NCBI RefSeq assembly: GCF_027484705.1
Contig: NZ_JAIXSL010000016.1
Span: 1-64,000, forward strand
Length of the DNA: 64,000 nt
Source of the DNA: Flavobacterium sp.
Lineage (GTDB): Bacteria; Bacteroidota; Bacteroidia; Flavobacteriales; Flavobacteriaceae
Reading direction: 5' to 3'
Under the pieces are notes generated by a model. The model was not told where the DNA came from, made no database searches, and saw only the letters and a list, made by a program, of their open reading frames with translations. Every line of letters starts with the position of its first letter. Position 1 is the stretch's first letter. Below, piece after piece: positions 51,132 to 59,117 of this stretch. The position numbers and the translations under genes were made by a program.

Positions 51132-52097
51132 TTAGTTCTTAAAGCAATCTATAATTTGATAAGCAACGCGAAGTGCTTCTGTTCCTTGTTCTAAAGTTAC
51201 GATTGGTGTAGTATTGTTGTTGATCGCATCGGCGAAAGTTTCGAGTTCGTCTAAAATGGCATTGTTCGGTGCGACTTCAGGATTCGCGAAATAGATTTGT
51301 TTTTTGACGCCTTCTGCATTTTGAAGGATCATATCGAAATCGCCGGGAACTTCAGGCGCGTCTTTCATTTTGACGACTTCACAGATTTTATCAAGGAAAT
51401 CAACAGAGATGTAGGCATCCTTCTGGAAGAAACGCGATTTGCGCATGTTCTTCATCGAAATACGGCTTGAAGTCAAATTCGCAATGCAACCATTTTCAAA
51501 CTCAATCCTCGCATTGGCGATATCCGGAGAATCCGAAATTACGGAAACGCCGCTCGCATTGATTTTTTTTACTTTGGAATGGACGACACTCAAAATCGCA
51601 TCGATATCGTGAATCATCAAATCCAAAACCACCGGAACATCAGTCCCACGCGGATTGAATTCCGCTAAACGATGTGTTTCGATGAACATCGGATTGTCGA
51701 TCATATCTTTGGTTGCGATGAAAGCCGGATTGAAGCGTTCTACGTGTCCGACTTGACCTTTGACGTTGAATTCCTTAGCCAGTGCGATGATTTCTTCAGC
51801 TTCTTCGACGGTATTCGAAATCGGTTTTTCGATGAAAACGTGCTTGCCCGATTTGATGGCGACTTTGGCACATTTGTAATGCGAAAGCGTCGGCGTCACG
51901 ATATCGATGACATCCACAGCATGAATCAGCGTTGCGATGGTGTTGAATTGTTTGTATCCGAATTCCTCAGCGATTTTTTTTCCGTTCTCGAGATTTTCGT
52001 CGTAGAAGCCCACGAGCTCATATTTTTCGGACTGTTGCAGTAATTTCAAATGTATTTTTCCGAGATGGCCAGCACCTAAAACACCCACTTTTAGCAT
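51132..52097 (-). CDS. Gfo/Idh/MocA family oxidoreductase
   Basis: This 321-residue NAD(P)-dependent sugar- or inositol-type dehydrogenase starts at ATG 52097 (MLKVGVLGAGHLGKIHLKLL), placing the Rossmann GAGHLG at residues 8-13. The 15 upstream ORF-track residues are not family-like. HVFIEKPISNTVEEAEEII carries the conserved EKP, and VLDLMIHDIDAILSV the catalytic-site His-Asp. The substrate is unknown. It is transcribed ahead of the hydroxybutyryl-CoA dehydrogenase gene as a likely operon. Confidence 0.9.
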   Translation of the reverse strand: MLKVGVLGAGHLGKIHLKLLQQSEKYELVGFYDENLENGKKIAEEFGYKQFNTIATLIHAVDVIDIVTPTLSHYKCAKVAIKSGKHVFIEKPISNTVEEAEEIIALAKEFNVKGQVGHVERFNPAFIATKDMIDNPMFIETHRLAEFNPRGTDVPVVLDLMIHDIDAILSVVHSKVKKINASGVSVISDSPDIANARIEFENGCIANLTSSRISMKNMRKSRFFQKDAYISVDFLDKICEVVKMKDAPEVPGDFDMILQNAEGVKKQIYFANPEVAPNNAILDELETFADAINNNTTPIVTLEQGTEALRVAYQIIDCFKN

Positions 52098-52167
52098 AAA
52101 ATGTATTTTGAACAAAAATAGAAATAAATTTGCTTCGTACAATCTATTTTATCGCTAAGGTTTTTTA

Positions 52168-52226
52168 TGTCTCAGCACAGCTCGGCTGCGCCTCGGGTGA
52201 TAATGGATAATTGATAATTGACAATT
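52168..52226. repeat. CGGCTGCGCCTCGGGT motif, copy 3, with TTGATAA-like units
   Basis: CAGCTCGGCTGCGCCTCGGGT is followed by GATAA and TGGATAATTGATAATTGACAA, three imperfect heptamers. This is the same composite as at 50122-50198 but in the other order. The 52227-52311 remainder is AT-rich leader of pcm. Confidence 0.8.
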
Positions 52227-52311
52227 ATTTAGCCCATTCAAAATTTATAATGCAAAATTCAGAATAGAGAATTACTTTCTTATTTTTACCGAAAATTTTA
52301 CCTCCAATATT

Positions 52312-52953
52312 TTGAAAGATACATCGAAACACCAAGGCCTTCGCAACCAGCTCGTCGCTTTGCTCAAAGAAAAAGGCATTACCGATAAAGCCGTTCTTGA
52401 AGCGATTAAAAAAATCCCAAGACATTTGTTTCTGAATTCGGGTTTTGAGGATTACGCTTATCAGGACAAAGCGTTTCCGATTGGTGCGGGCCAGACGATT
52501 TCGCAACCTTATACAGTAGCTTTCCAAAGTCAGTTGCTCGAAGTGAAGAAAGACCAAAAAATCCTTGAGATTGGCACAGGTTCGGGTTATCAAACCGCTG
52601 TATTGTGTACGATGGGCGCAAAAGTATACAGTGTAGAAAGACAAAACGAACTGTTCAAACAGACTTCCGTATTGCTTCCGAAATTAGGGATTCGTCCGAA
52701 ACATTTGTCGTTTGGTGACGGCTACAAAGGATTGCCGAACCACGCGCCATTTGATAGTATTATTGTAACTGCGGGTGCGCCGATCATCCCAAAACCGTTG
52801 ATGGCACAACTCAAAATAGGAGGCAGACTAGTGATTCCGTTGGGCGAGGAACATCAGATTATGACTTTGCTGATTCGCAAAAATGAAACGCAATTTGAGA
52901 AACATGAGTTTGGGGAATTCCGCTTCGTGCCTTTGTTGGAGAATAAAAATTAA
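52312..52953 (+). CDS. pcm: Protein-L-isoaspartate O-methyltransferase
   Basis: This enzyme repairs isoaspartyl damage in proteins using SAM. The 213-residue protein has DKAFPIGAGQTISQPYTVAF (the IGxGQTISQP active-site motif, residues about 60-80), the SAM site ILEIGTGSGYQTAVL and FDSIIVTAGAPIIPKPLM. The start appears to be TTG at 52312 (encoding MKDTSKHQGLRNQLV), with no nearby ATG in frame. Its 3' end overlaps the convergent XRE regulator by 4 bp. Confidence 0.93.
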   Translation: MKDTSKHQGLRNQLVALLKEKGITDKAVLEAIKKIPRHLFLNSGFEDYAYQDKAFPIGAGQTISQPYTVAFQSQLLEVKKDQKILEIGTGSGYQTAVLCTMGAKVYSVERQNELFKQTSVLLPKLGIRPKHLSFGDGYKGLPNHAPFDSIIVTAGAPIIPKPLMAQLKIGGRLVIPLGEEHQIMTLLIRKNETQFEKHEFGEFRFVPLLENKN

Positions 52954-53315
52954 GGATTTTGTCGGTTTCTGAAAGCTTCCATTTTGCTTTTTAAAAGATC
53001 CATTTCTGAGAATAAATCATCAATCGAATCTTTGGTGATTTGGGGTTGCAGTTCGCGATGCACTTCTGCGAGCGCCTTAAAACCGTATTCTTCCCCTGAA
53101 ATCTGATTTAGGATTTTTTCTTTGAGCCAGGCTACCATCAAAGTTTCAAAATCTATTTCCAGCAATTGGGCTAACTCCAAGATTTGTTTTTTGGTCGGTT
53201 GGCGTTGGCCACTTTCAAATTTGCTGATCAATGCTTGGTCGATAGACAACAGCTTCGAGACTTCACGCGTTTTGAGCCCTTTTTGTTCGCGGGCATTTTT
53301 AAGAAGCGCTTTCAT
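52950..53315 (-). CDS. XRE family helix-turn-helix regulator
   Basis: This 121-residue protein has an N-terminal HTH of the Cro/C1 type (residues about 5-58): LKNAREQKGLKTREVSKLLS, DQALISKFESGQRQPTKKQI. A roughly 60-residue C-terminal helical region with heptad-like pattern, probably for dimerisation, follows. A 19-bp palindrome covers its own -7 region, so negative autoregulation is likely. It stands alone: no toxin gene, phage gene or restriction system is next to it. Confidence 0.88.
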   Translation of the reverse strand: MKALLKNAREQKGLKTREVSKLLSIDQALISKFESGQRQPTKKQILELAQLLEIDFETLMVAWLKEKILNQISGEEYGFKALAEVHRELQPQITKDSIDDLFSEMDLLKSKMEAFRNRQNP

Positions 53316-53329
53316 ATTCAGATTATTTA

Positions 53330-53348
53330 TATGACAAATCTAGTCATA
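53330..53348. promoter_or_regulatory. Palindromic operator over the XRE promoter
   Basis: TATGAC AAATCTA GTCATA is a perfect 6-bp inverted repeat with a 7-bp centre. CAAATCTA within it reads TAGATTTG on the minus strand, an exact -7 box for the XRE gene, 20 bp before its start codon. A repressor dimer here would block its own promoter. Confidence 0.5.
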
Positions 53349-53368
53349 AAATAAGAAACAAAACAACC

Positions 53369-53821
53369 CTAAAAACTTTTCTTGATGCGGTCAATATCGC
53401 GCTTAGTATCTTGCTCTTTGAGAGATTCGCGTTTGTCGTAGGTTTTCTTTCCGCGGCATAAAGCGATGTCAAGTTTTGCCAATCCTTTTTCCGTAGTATG
53501 TAATTTTATCGGGATGATCGTCAATCCTTTAACCTGAACATTTTTGAAAAGACTTTTCAATTCTCGCTTGTTGAGCAACAATTTGCGCTCGCTTCTGGCT
53601 TTGTGGTTGAATTGGTTTCCGAAAGCGTATTCTTCAATATAAGTGTTGATGGCGAAGAGTTCGCCGTTGCTAAATTCACAAAACCCTTCAGTGATATTGG
53701 CTTTGCCCAAACGGATTGATTTGATTTCTGTTCCGGATAACACAATACCTGCCGTGTAGGTTTCGAGGATTTCATAATCGAAACGCGCCCTTTTATTGAG
53801 AATGTTGACTGTTTTTAGCAT
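53369..53821 (-). CDS. smpB: SsrA-binding protein
   Basis: SmpB binds tmRNA and delivers it to stalled ribosomes for trans-translation. ATG 53821 (MLKTVNILNKRARFDYEILE) gives 150 residues; the ORF-track N-terminus is not family-like. It has TYTAGIVLSGTEIKSIRLGK, FSNGELFAINTYIEEY, RKLLLNKRELKSLF and the basic tail GKKTYDKRESLKEQDTKRDI, all SmpB signatures. A minus-strand -7 box TACATTTG (53829-53836) lies very close to the start, implying a very short leader. Confidence 0.95.
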   Translation of the reverse strand: MLKTVNILNKRARFDYEILETYTAGIVLSGTEIKSIRLGKANITEGFCEFSNGELFAINTYIEEYAFGNQFNHKARSERKLLLNKRELKSLFKNVQVKGLTIIPIKLHTTEKGLAKLDIALCRGKKTYDKRESLKEQDTKRDIDRIKKSF

Positions 53822-53987
53822 AGCGTGGCAAATGTATAAAAATGTCGATTCAAAGTGCGCCTTTTTACCCAATAAGGGATGAAAAAAATATTTAAACTAT
53901 GATTTAAGTCAGTTTTTATGATAAAGTACCACAATAAATTTGTCGTATAAATTTTAAACTATCATTAATTTTAAAACTGAAAACAAA

Positions 53988-54590
53988 ATGAAAAAACTTT
54001 TATTGATTGCCGGAATCGCATTATTGAGCTTCAAAGGTTTCTCACAAGACAAAGGATTACAAGGAACATGGTGGGTTGCAGGACAACTTTCTACAAGCTC
54101 GGTAAAAACTGGAGATGAAAAATCTACTTCAACCATGATTTTGCCTATCGTAGGATACTTCTTTGCTCCATCGGTAACTGCGGGTGTCGGAATCGGAACG
54201 ATGGGTTCTAAAAAAGATAATGCGGCCGGTGTGACTACAGAAGACAGTAATACTTTTGTAGTAAAACCATTAATCAGAAAATATTGGAACATCAAAGGTG
54301 GTTTGTTTTTCTATGGTCAGGCTGCTTTGCCAATCATGTCCGGTAAAGAGAAAATTTCTGATTCAAAATCAATGTCTGTAGGGTTAGAATTGGCTCCAGG
54401 TTTTGATTATGTGATTAACAAATGGTTGACGGTTGAAACTTCTTTCACGGTGTTTAATGTTAGCAGCACTACGATTACTCCGGATACTGGCGACAAAACC
54501 ACTAAATTTAATTTCAATGCAAATCCGATGAACTCTGTTGCCGATAGAATGTTGGGCGATTTGCAGGTAGGTGTTAAGTTTTTGTTTTAA
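53988..54590 (+). CDS. Outer-membrane beta-barrel protein
   Basis: This 200-residue protein has signal peptide MKKLLLIAGIALLSFKGFSQ followed by alternating beta-strand segments (GTWWVAGQLSTSS, ILPIVGYFFAPSVTAGVGIG, GGLFFYGQAALPIM, VGLELAPGFDYVINKWLTVE). It ends LQVGVKFLF with the terminal Phe typical of outer-membrane barrels. This is the OmpX/PorT-like 'outer membrane beta-barrel' class abundant in Bacteroidota. No specific function can be given. It is monocistronic with a terminator. Confidence 0.85.
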   Translation: MKKLLLIAGIALLSFKGFSQDKGLQGTWWVAGQLSTSSVKTGDEKSTSTMILPIVGYFFAPSVTAGVGIGTMGSKKDNAAGVTTEDSNTFVVKPLIRKYWNIKGGLFFYGQAALPIMSGKEKISDSKSMSVGLELAPGFDYVINKWLTVETSFTVFNVSSTTITPDTGDKTTKFNFNANPMNSVADRMLGDLQVGVKFLF

Positions 54591-54630
54591 TTAATATTGT
54601 TAGATTTGGTTGATTCGTTGACCGAAGATT

Positions 54631-54667
54631 AAAGGTTGTTATCTTTTTGATAATGACCTTTTTTCTT
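54631..54667 (+). terminator. Terminator after the barrel protein
   Basis: AAGGTTGTTATC and GATAATGACCTT pair fully, including two G-U pairs, around a T-rich loop, then TTTTTTC. The second arm is followed by AT-rich leader of the peptidase gene. Confidence 0.75.
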
Positions 54668-54739
54668 TTTATTAACATTTTTAAAATCAAGAACTTTTAT
54701 TATTATATTCGTTGTACTAACCTTAAAAATCAAGACGTT

Positions 54740-56248
54740 ATGATGACGAAATTATTAAAGTTATGTTTTTTTTTATTGCTGATTGTAGGCTGCTCCAGAG
54801 ATGATTCGGAACAGGAAAGTATCTCGGTCAGTCCTGCCCAAAAAAATCCTTTGACTACCAATGAAATCAATGCTACTATTGATGAAACCATGCAAACAAA
54901 AGGAACTTTCAATTGGAAAAATGCGTCAAACCATGTCATTTGGAGTGCTGCAGTTCATGGGAATAATTTGATTACCATCGGTTTTGGAAATTCAAAAGAT
55001 GATTTTGACCGTTCCAAATCAGCAAACAATCAAGCCATTCAGGAAGAATTATTACAAATCATTAAAAAGTACGAAGGCTTCGACGAAGATAAAATCTTAG
55101 TTTCTTCAGACCGGTATTTGAATATTATCAACGTCATCATTACCAAACAAGAAACGATTATCGCTTTGAGAAAAAACAAATACATACGATATATAGAACC
55201 CGCCGATTATAAATATGTTTCGATAAGCAATGCGCAAATGCGTTCGGCATCGAGTTCAGGATCTTCAGGCTGTGGTTACGAATCTGAAACCTTAAGCACT
55301 TCCGATTATACAGTGGTAACACCCAATGCCAAAGCACCCTGGACGTTTTATCAGCACAACATTCCCAATGCCTGGAATTATAGTACCGGGAGAGGAATTA
55401 CTATCGGTATTGTCGATACCGGAATTTCACCCAATCAAACCTTATTGGGGTCCAATTTTAATACCGGCGATTCCTCAGGAAGAACCGTACAAAAAATTGG
55501 TGTTTATGTTGATTCCGTCTGGCCGTGGAGTACGACTACCGACGGACCTAACGACCTATGCGGACACGGAACCAGCATGGCTTCGGTAGCCACGGCGCCA
55601 AGAAACAATAACGGTTTGCCGGTTGGTGTTGCTTATAATGCAAATTTAATAACCTACAGAGCCGCTTCTAATGTCGTCATTGATGGTTATCAGGAGCAAG
55701 AAGGCGTTAAAAAAGCATTTACCGCTTTAGGAAATAATGCCAACGTCAAAATCATTTCGATGTCGATGGGTTATGTTTTTTCGGTTGGAAAAATTGAAGA
55801 TGCTATTAAATATGCTTACAGTAAAGGAAAACTGATCTTTTGTGCCGGCGGAACTTCAACAAGCTTCACCACTTTTGTAGGGGTTATTTTTCCCGCATGG
55901 ATGCCTGAAGTGGTTGCTGTTACCGGTGTCAAAGAAGGAAGCACCTATCAAAAATGTGATGTCTGCCACACCGGAAATAAAATTGATTTTACCGTAGCTA
56001 TGGAACGTCTCGGAAGTGGGAACAGCGTTCCAGTGAATAGTTATTATAACAGCCAATCGGATTATGTTGGAGGTTCCTCAGTCGCTACAGCAACCACAGC
56101 TGGAATTGCTGCCTTGGTGTGGGCCAAAAATCCTACATGGACACGAGATCAGGTACTCACAAAAATGCGTCAATCGGCAGCTTTTTATCCGAATAAACAC
56201 CCTGAATTTGGCTATGGCAATATCAATGCATTGTTGGCGGTTCAGTAA
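54740..56248 (+). CDS. Lipoprotein subtilisin-like serine protease (S8)
   Basis: This 502-residue protease starts at ATG 54740 with a lipoprotein signal (lipobox IVGC), so it is probably membrane-anchored. The region up to about residue 150 resembles an inhibitor-I9-type propeptide (ILVSSDRYLNIINVIITKQE, ending IRYIEPADY). The catalytic triad lies in ITIGIVDTGIS (Asp), LCGHGTSMASVAT (His) and VGGSSVATATTAGIAALVWA (Ser); the last motif is GSS rather than GTS. No T9SS sorting domain is present. The substrate is unknown. Confidence 0.9.
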   Translation: MMTKLLKLCFFLLLIVGCSRDDSEQESISVSPAQKNPLTTNEINATIDETMQTKGTFNWKNASNHVIWSAAVHGNNLITIGFGNSKDDFDRSKSANNQAIQEELLQIIKKYEGFDEDKILVSSDRYLNIINVIITKQETIIALRKNKYIRYIEPADYKYVSISNAQMRSASSSGSSGCGYESETLSTSDYTVVTPNAKAPWTFYQHNIPNAWNYSTGRGITIGIVDTGISPNQTLLGSNFNTGDSSGRTVQKIGVYVDSVWPWSTTTDGPNDLCGHGTSMASVATAPRNNNGLPVGVAYNANLITYRAASNVVIDGYQEQEGVKKAFTALGNNANVKIISMSMGYVFSVGKIEDAIKYAYSKGKLIFCAGGTSTSFTTFVGVIFPAWMPEVVAVTGVKEGSTYQKCDVCHTGNKIDFTVAMERLGSGNSVPVNSYYNSQSDYVGGSSVATATTAGIAALVWAKNPTWTRDQVLTKMRQSAAFYPNKHPEFGYGNINALLAVQ

Positions 56249-56270
56249 ATCGCAACTTTAAAATACAATC

Positions 56271-56310
56271 AAACCACTATCATTTTTCTTTGGTAGTGGT
56301 TTTATTTTTT
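56271..56310. terminator. Bidirectional terminator
   Basis: AAACCACTA / TAGTGGTTT stem followed by ATTTTTTC. The right side reaches into the stop codon of the convergent DUF6265-like gene. Confidence 0.7.
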
Positions 56311-56772
56311 CTTCATCGGATAACTTTCCGAACTTACTTTTCCTTGTTGCATTCCTGAAATCGTAGCTACCAAACTGTCAGCGGTGATCTGCTGGTAAAC
56401 AATTTTTTGAGGGAAATCGTGTTTTGGGTTTTCAAAGACCAATTGTTTCGGCGTTTGGGCTGTCAGTTGAAATGTAACCGGCTGGTTGTTGTTCTGGCCT
56501 TTGACCGTTGGTACATATAAAATAACTTCTCCTTTTTGCTTGAGTTCAATGCTTTCCGAATGTAAAGTGTCTTTTTGTTTAATGTAATAACTTACACCCA
56601 AATACAAACTGTCGTTGGTTTTGCTCCAGGTTTCGATCATGTCGCCTTCGTCGGATTTGTTTTCCCAAGTGCCGATGAGCCATTGCACCGATTCGAGTTT
56701 GTTTTCCTTTTTGGATTTTTTGCACGAGACACAAAGCGAGATTGCAGCTAGAATGATCAAGGTTTTTTTCAT
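56302..56772 (-). CDS. DUF6265-like lipoprotein
   Basis: ATG 56772 gives 156 residues with a lipoprotein signal (MKKTLIILAAISLCVSCKKS, Cys17). The mature domain VQWLIGTWENKSDEGDMIET, TNDSLYLGVSYYI, then VFENPKHDFPQKIVYQQ matches the DUF6265 pattern (a WLxGxW start and a FENPxHDFP block). This small beta-barrel family has no known function. The 55 extra residues in the ORF track translate hairpin element G and are not coding. Confidence 0.8.
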   Translation of the reverse strand: MKKTLIILAAISLCVSCKKSKKENKLESVQWLIGTWENKSDEGDMIETWSKTNDSLYLGVSYYIKQKDTLHSESIELKQKGEVILYVPTVKGQNNNQPVTFQLTAQTPKQLVFENPKHDFPQKIVYQQITADSLVATISGMQQGKVSSESYPMKKK

Positions 56773-56818
56773 GAGAAGAAGGTTTACTGTTTTTACCGAT
56801 ACAATATTAGGAAAAAAA

Positions 56819-56901
56819 GCCATAGCCAGGATAGCAGTGGAAATCCTTTTGCGGCGTTGTTCGGCGCAAAAGATTGGGAACGTATAGCCTGAACAGCTCC
56901 T
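56819..56901 (-). repeat. Dispersed hairpin element, copy G (inverted)
   Basis: Reverse complement: AGGAGCTGTTCAGGCTATAC, the hairpin CTTTTGCGCCG / CGCCGCAAAAG, then GCTATCCTGGCTATGGC. The outer stem is CAGG/CCTG, a compensated variant. It sits between the divergent DUF6265 and prfA genes. Confidence 0.88.
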
Positions 56902-56947
56902 CAAAAAAACCATCAACCAAGAACTCACAACTATCAACTATTTTTTC

Positions 56948-56955
56948 TAAATTTG
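56948..56955 (+). promoter_or_regulatory. -7 element of prfA
   Basis: TAAATTTG is an exact TAnnTTTG match, 26 bp before the ATG. Confidence 0.5.
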
Positions 56956-56980
56956 CACACCAAAAAAAGGAAATAATACC

Positions 56981-58054
56981 ATGTTAGATAGATTACAATA
57001 TGTAAAACAGCGTTTCGACGAAATTTCAGACTTGATTATCCAGCCTGATATCATTGCCGATCAGAAACGTTATGTGCAACTCAATCAAGAATATAAAGGC
57101 CTCAAAGGCTTGATGGAAAAACGCGATGAATATGTTTTGTTGGTGGCCAATATCTCCGAAGCTAACGAAATCATTGCCGACGGTTCCGATGCTGAAATGG
57201 TAGAAATGGCCAAAATGCAATTGGATGAAGCCAAAGGTCGTTTGCCAGAGTTGGAAGAAGAAATCAAATTTATGCTGATTCCCAAAGATCCGGAAGATGC
57301 TAAAAATGTCATGGTGGAGATTCGCGCCGGAACGGGTGGAGACGAAGCCTCGATTTTTGCTGGTGATTTGTTTCGTATGTATACCAAATATTGCGAAGCG
57401 CGCGGCTGGAGAACTTCTGTCGTGGATATGAACGAAGGAACTTCAGGCGGATTTAAAGAAGTTATTTTTGAAGTGACCGGTGAAGATGTCTACGGAACGC
57501 TCAAATTTGAAGCAGGCGTTCACCGTGTGCAACGTGTGCCACAAACCGAAACACAAGGGCGAGTACATACTTCTGCTGCTACGGTAATGGTTTTGCCAGA
57601 AGCTGAAGAATTCGACGTTCAAATTGATATGAATGATGTACGTGTCGACTTTTTCTGTTCTTCAGGACCAGGCGGACAATCGGTAAATACTACAAAATCT
57701 GCGGTGCGTTTGACCCACATTCCAACCGGATTGGTGGCGCAATGTCAGGATCAAAAATCACAACATAAGAACAAAGACAAGGCGTTAACAGTTTTACGTT
57801 CACGTCTTTACGAGCAAGAATTGGCGAAAAAAGAAGCCGAAGATGCGGTAAAACGTACCTCGCAAGTGAGTTCAGGTGACCGTTCCGCGAAGATTCGTAC
57901 TTACAATTATGCGCAAGGTCGTGTCACCGATCACAGAATCGGATTAGACGTTTTTGATATGGATGGGGTGATGAACGGGAAAATTCAAAAATTTGTTGAT
58001 GAACTCCAATTGGTCAACAATATGGAGAAGCTAAAAGAAAGTGAAGTTTTCTAA
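56981..58054 (+). CDS. prfA: Peptide chain release factor 1
   Basis: RF1 terminates translation at UAA and UAG. The 357-residue length is standard. The peptidyl-hydrolase loop [19 protein letters not shown] contains GGQ (near residue 230). [20 protein letters not shown] carries the PxT-type stop-recognition region, and [20 protein letters not shown] precedes it. It ends in a C-terminal helix. It is a single gene with its own promoter and terminator; pyrF follows after element D. Confidence 0.96.
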   Translation: MLDRLQYVKQRFDEISDLIIQPDIIADQKRYVQLNQEYKGLKGLMEKRDEYVLLVANISEANEIIADGSDAEMVEMAKMQLDEAKGRLPELEEEIKFMLIPKDPEDAKNVMVEIRAGTGGDEASIFAGDLFRMYTKYCEARGWRTSVVDMNEGTSGGFKEVIFEVTGEDVYGTLKFEAGVHRVQRVPQTETQGRVHTSAATVMVLPEAEEFDVQIDMNDVRVDFFCSSGPGGQSVNTTKSAVRLTHIPTGLVAQCQDQKSQHKNKDKALTVLRSRLYEQELAKKEAEDAVKRTSQVSSGDRSAKIRTYNYAQGRVTDHRIGLDVFDMDGVMNGKIQKFVDELQLVNNMEKLKESEVF

Positions 58055-58074
58055 AAATAAAGATGCAAGAATCA

Positions 58075-58110
58075 AGATGCCATACGTTATTCAGTGTGGC
58101 ATTTTTTTTA
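58075..58110 (+). terminator. Terminator after prfA
   Basis: ATGCCATAC / GTGTGGCAT stem (one G-U) with a T-run of eight. Confidence 0.85.
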
Positions 58111-58190
58111 GGAGCTGATTCCCGCTGTTCGCTAAATCTTTTGTGTCGAACACCGCCACAAAAGGATATCGCTGCCATCGGGGCTAGGGC
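58110..58190 (+). repeat. Dispersed hairpin element, copy D
   Basis: AGGAGCTGATTCCCGCTGTTCG, the hairpin CTTTTGTGTCG / CGCCACAAAAG, then CCATCGGGGCTAGGGC. The outer stem is CCCG/CGGG. It begins at the last base after the prfA terminator T-run. Confidence 0.9.
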
Positions 58191-58213
58191 AATAGTTTTC
58201 AAAACAACATAGC

Positions 58214-58246
58214 GGACTTTGCGAAAAACTTTGCGAACTTTGCGGT
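58214..58246. repeat. ACTTTGCG triplicate before pyrF
   Basis: GGACTTTGCGAAAA, ACTTTGCGA and ACTTTGCGG are three adjacent copies of ACTTTGCG ending 12 bp before the pyrF start codon. Confidence 0.75.
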
Positions 58247-58258
58247 TAAATAAAACAC

Positions 58259-59077
58259 ATGACTACAACAGAACTCACACAACAAATCCAACACAAAAAA
58301 TCCTTTCTCTGCATTGGCCTCGACGTCGATTTGGCAAAAATTCCACAGCATTTATTGCAACTCGAAGACCCGATTTTCGAATTCAACAAAGCCATCATCG
58401 ATGCCACACATGATCTCGCTGTAGCTTATAAACCCAACACTGCTTTCTATGAAGCCTACGGAATCAAAGGCTGGCAATCATTGCAAAAAACCATCAATTA
58501 TCTTAACGAAAACTATCCCGAAATCTTCACGATCGCTGACGCCAAACGCGGGGATATCGGCAACACTTCATCAATGTACGCCAAAGCCTTTCTCGAAGAT
58601 TTGAATTTTGATTCCGTAACCGTCGCGCCATACATGGGCAAAGATTCCGTCGAACCTTTTTTAGCTTTCGAAAACAAACACACCATTTTATTAGCTCTGA
58701 CTTCCAACGAAGGTGCTTTCGATTTTCAAACCTTAAACACTAGCGAAAAACCATTATACCAGCAAGTTTTAGAAACCTCAAAAACATGGAAAAATGCTGA
58801 AAATTTGATGTATGTAGTAGGCGCCACCAAAGCAGAATACTTCAAAGAAATCCGAAAAATCGTTCCCGATAGCTTCTTATTGGTTCCGGGCGTCGGTGCT
58901 CAAGGCGGCAGTTTATCCGAAGTTTTTCAACACGGAATGAATAATTCTATAGGATTGATAATCAATTCTTCACGAGCGATTATCTATGCTTCTGATGGAG
59001 AAAATTTTGCAGCAAAGGCTAGGGAAGAAGCGCAGAAAATCCAAAGCGAAATGCAGCGAATTTTGCAAAACAGATAA
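58259..59077 (+). CDS. pyrF: Orotidine 5'-phosphate decarboxylase (type 2)
   Basis: PyrF makes UMP from OMP, the last step of pyrimidine synthesis. The 272-residue protein has [19 protein letters not shown] near the start, [14 protein letters not shown] (substrate Lys), and the catalytic Asp-Lys block [20 protein letters not shown] (DAKRGDI). [16 protein letters not shown] near residue 215 is the phosphate site. The length and motif spacing are those of the longer, Mycobacterium-type OMP decarboxylases. The BtuF-like gene follows after 40 bp. Confidence 0.95.
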   Translation: MTTTELTQQIQHKKSFLCIGLDVDLAKIPQHLLQLEDPIFEFNKAIIDATHDLAVAYKPNTAFYEAYGIKGWQSLQKTINYLNENYPEIFTIADAKRGDIGNTSSMYAKAFLEDLNFDSVTVAPYMGKDSVEPFLAFENKHTILLALTSNEGAFDFQTLNTSEKPLYQQVLETSKTWKNAENLMYVVGATKAEYFKEIRKIVPDSFLLVPGVGAQGGSLSEVFQHGMNNSIGLIINSSRAIIYASDGENFAAKAREEAQKIQSEMQRILQNR

Positions 59078-59079
59078 TA

Positions 59080-59116
59080 ACTCAGAACCTTAGTGCCTCA
59101 GTTCCTTAGTACCTCA
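59080..59116. repeat. CTCAGAACCTTAG micro-repeat before the BtuF-like gene
   Basis: CTCAGAACCTTAGTGC, CTCAGTTCCTTAGTAC and CTCA are roughly 16-bp tandem units ending 2 bp before the start codon. Related units precede pepD (8926-8964). Confidence 0.75.
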
Positions 59117-59117
59117 A

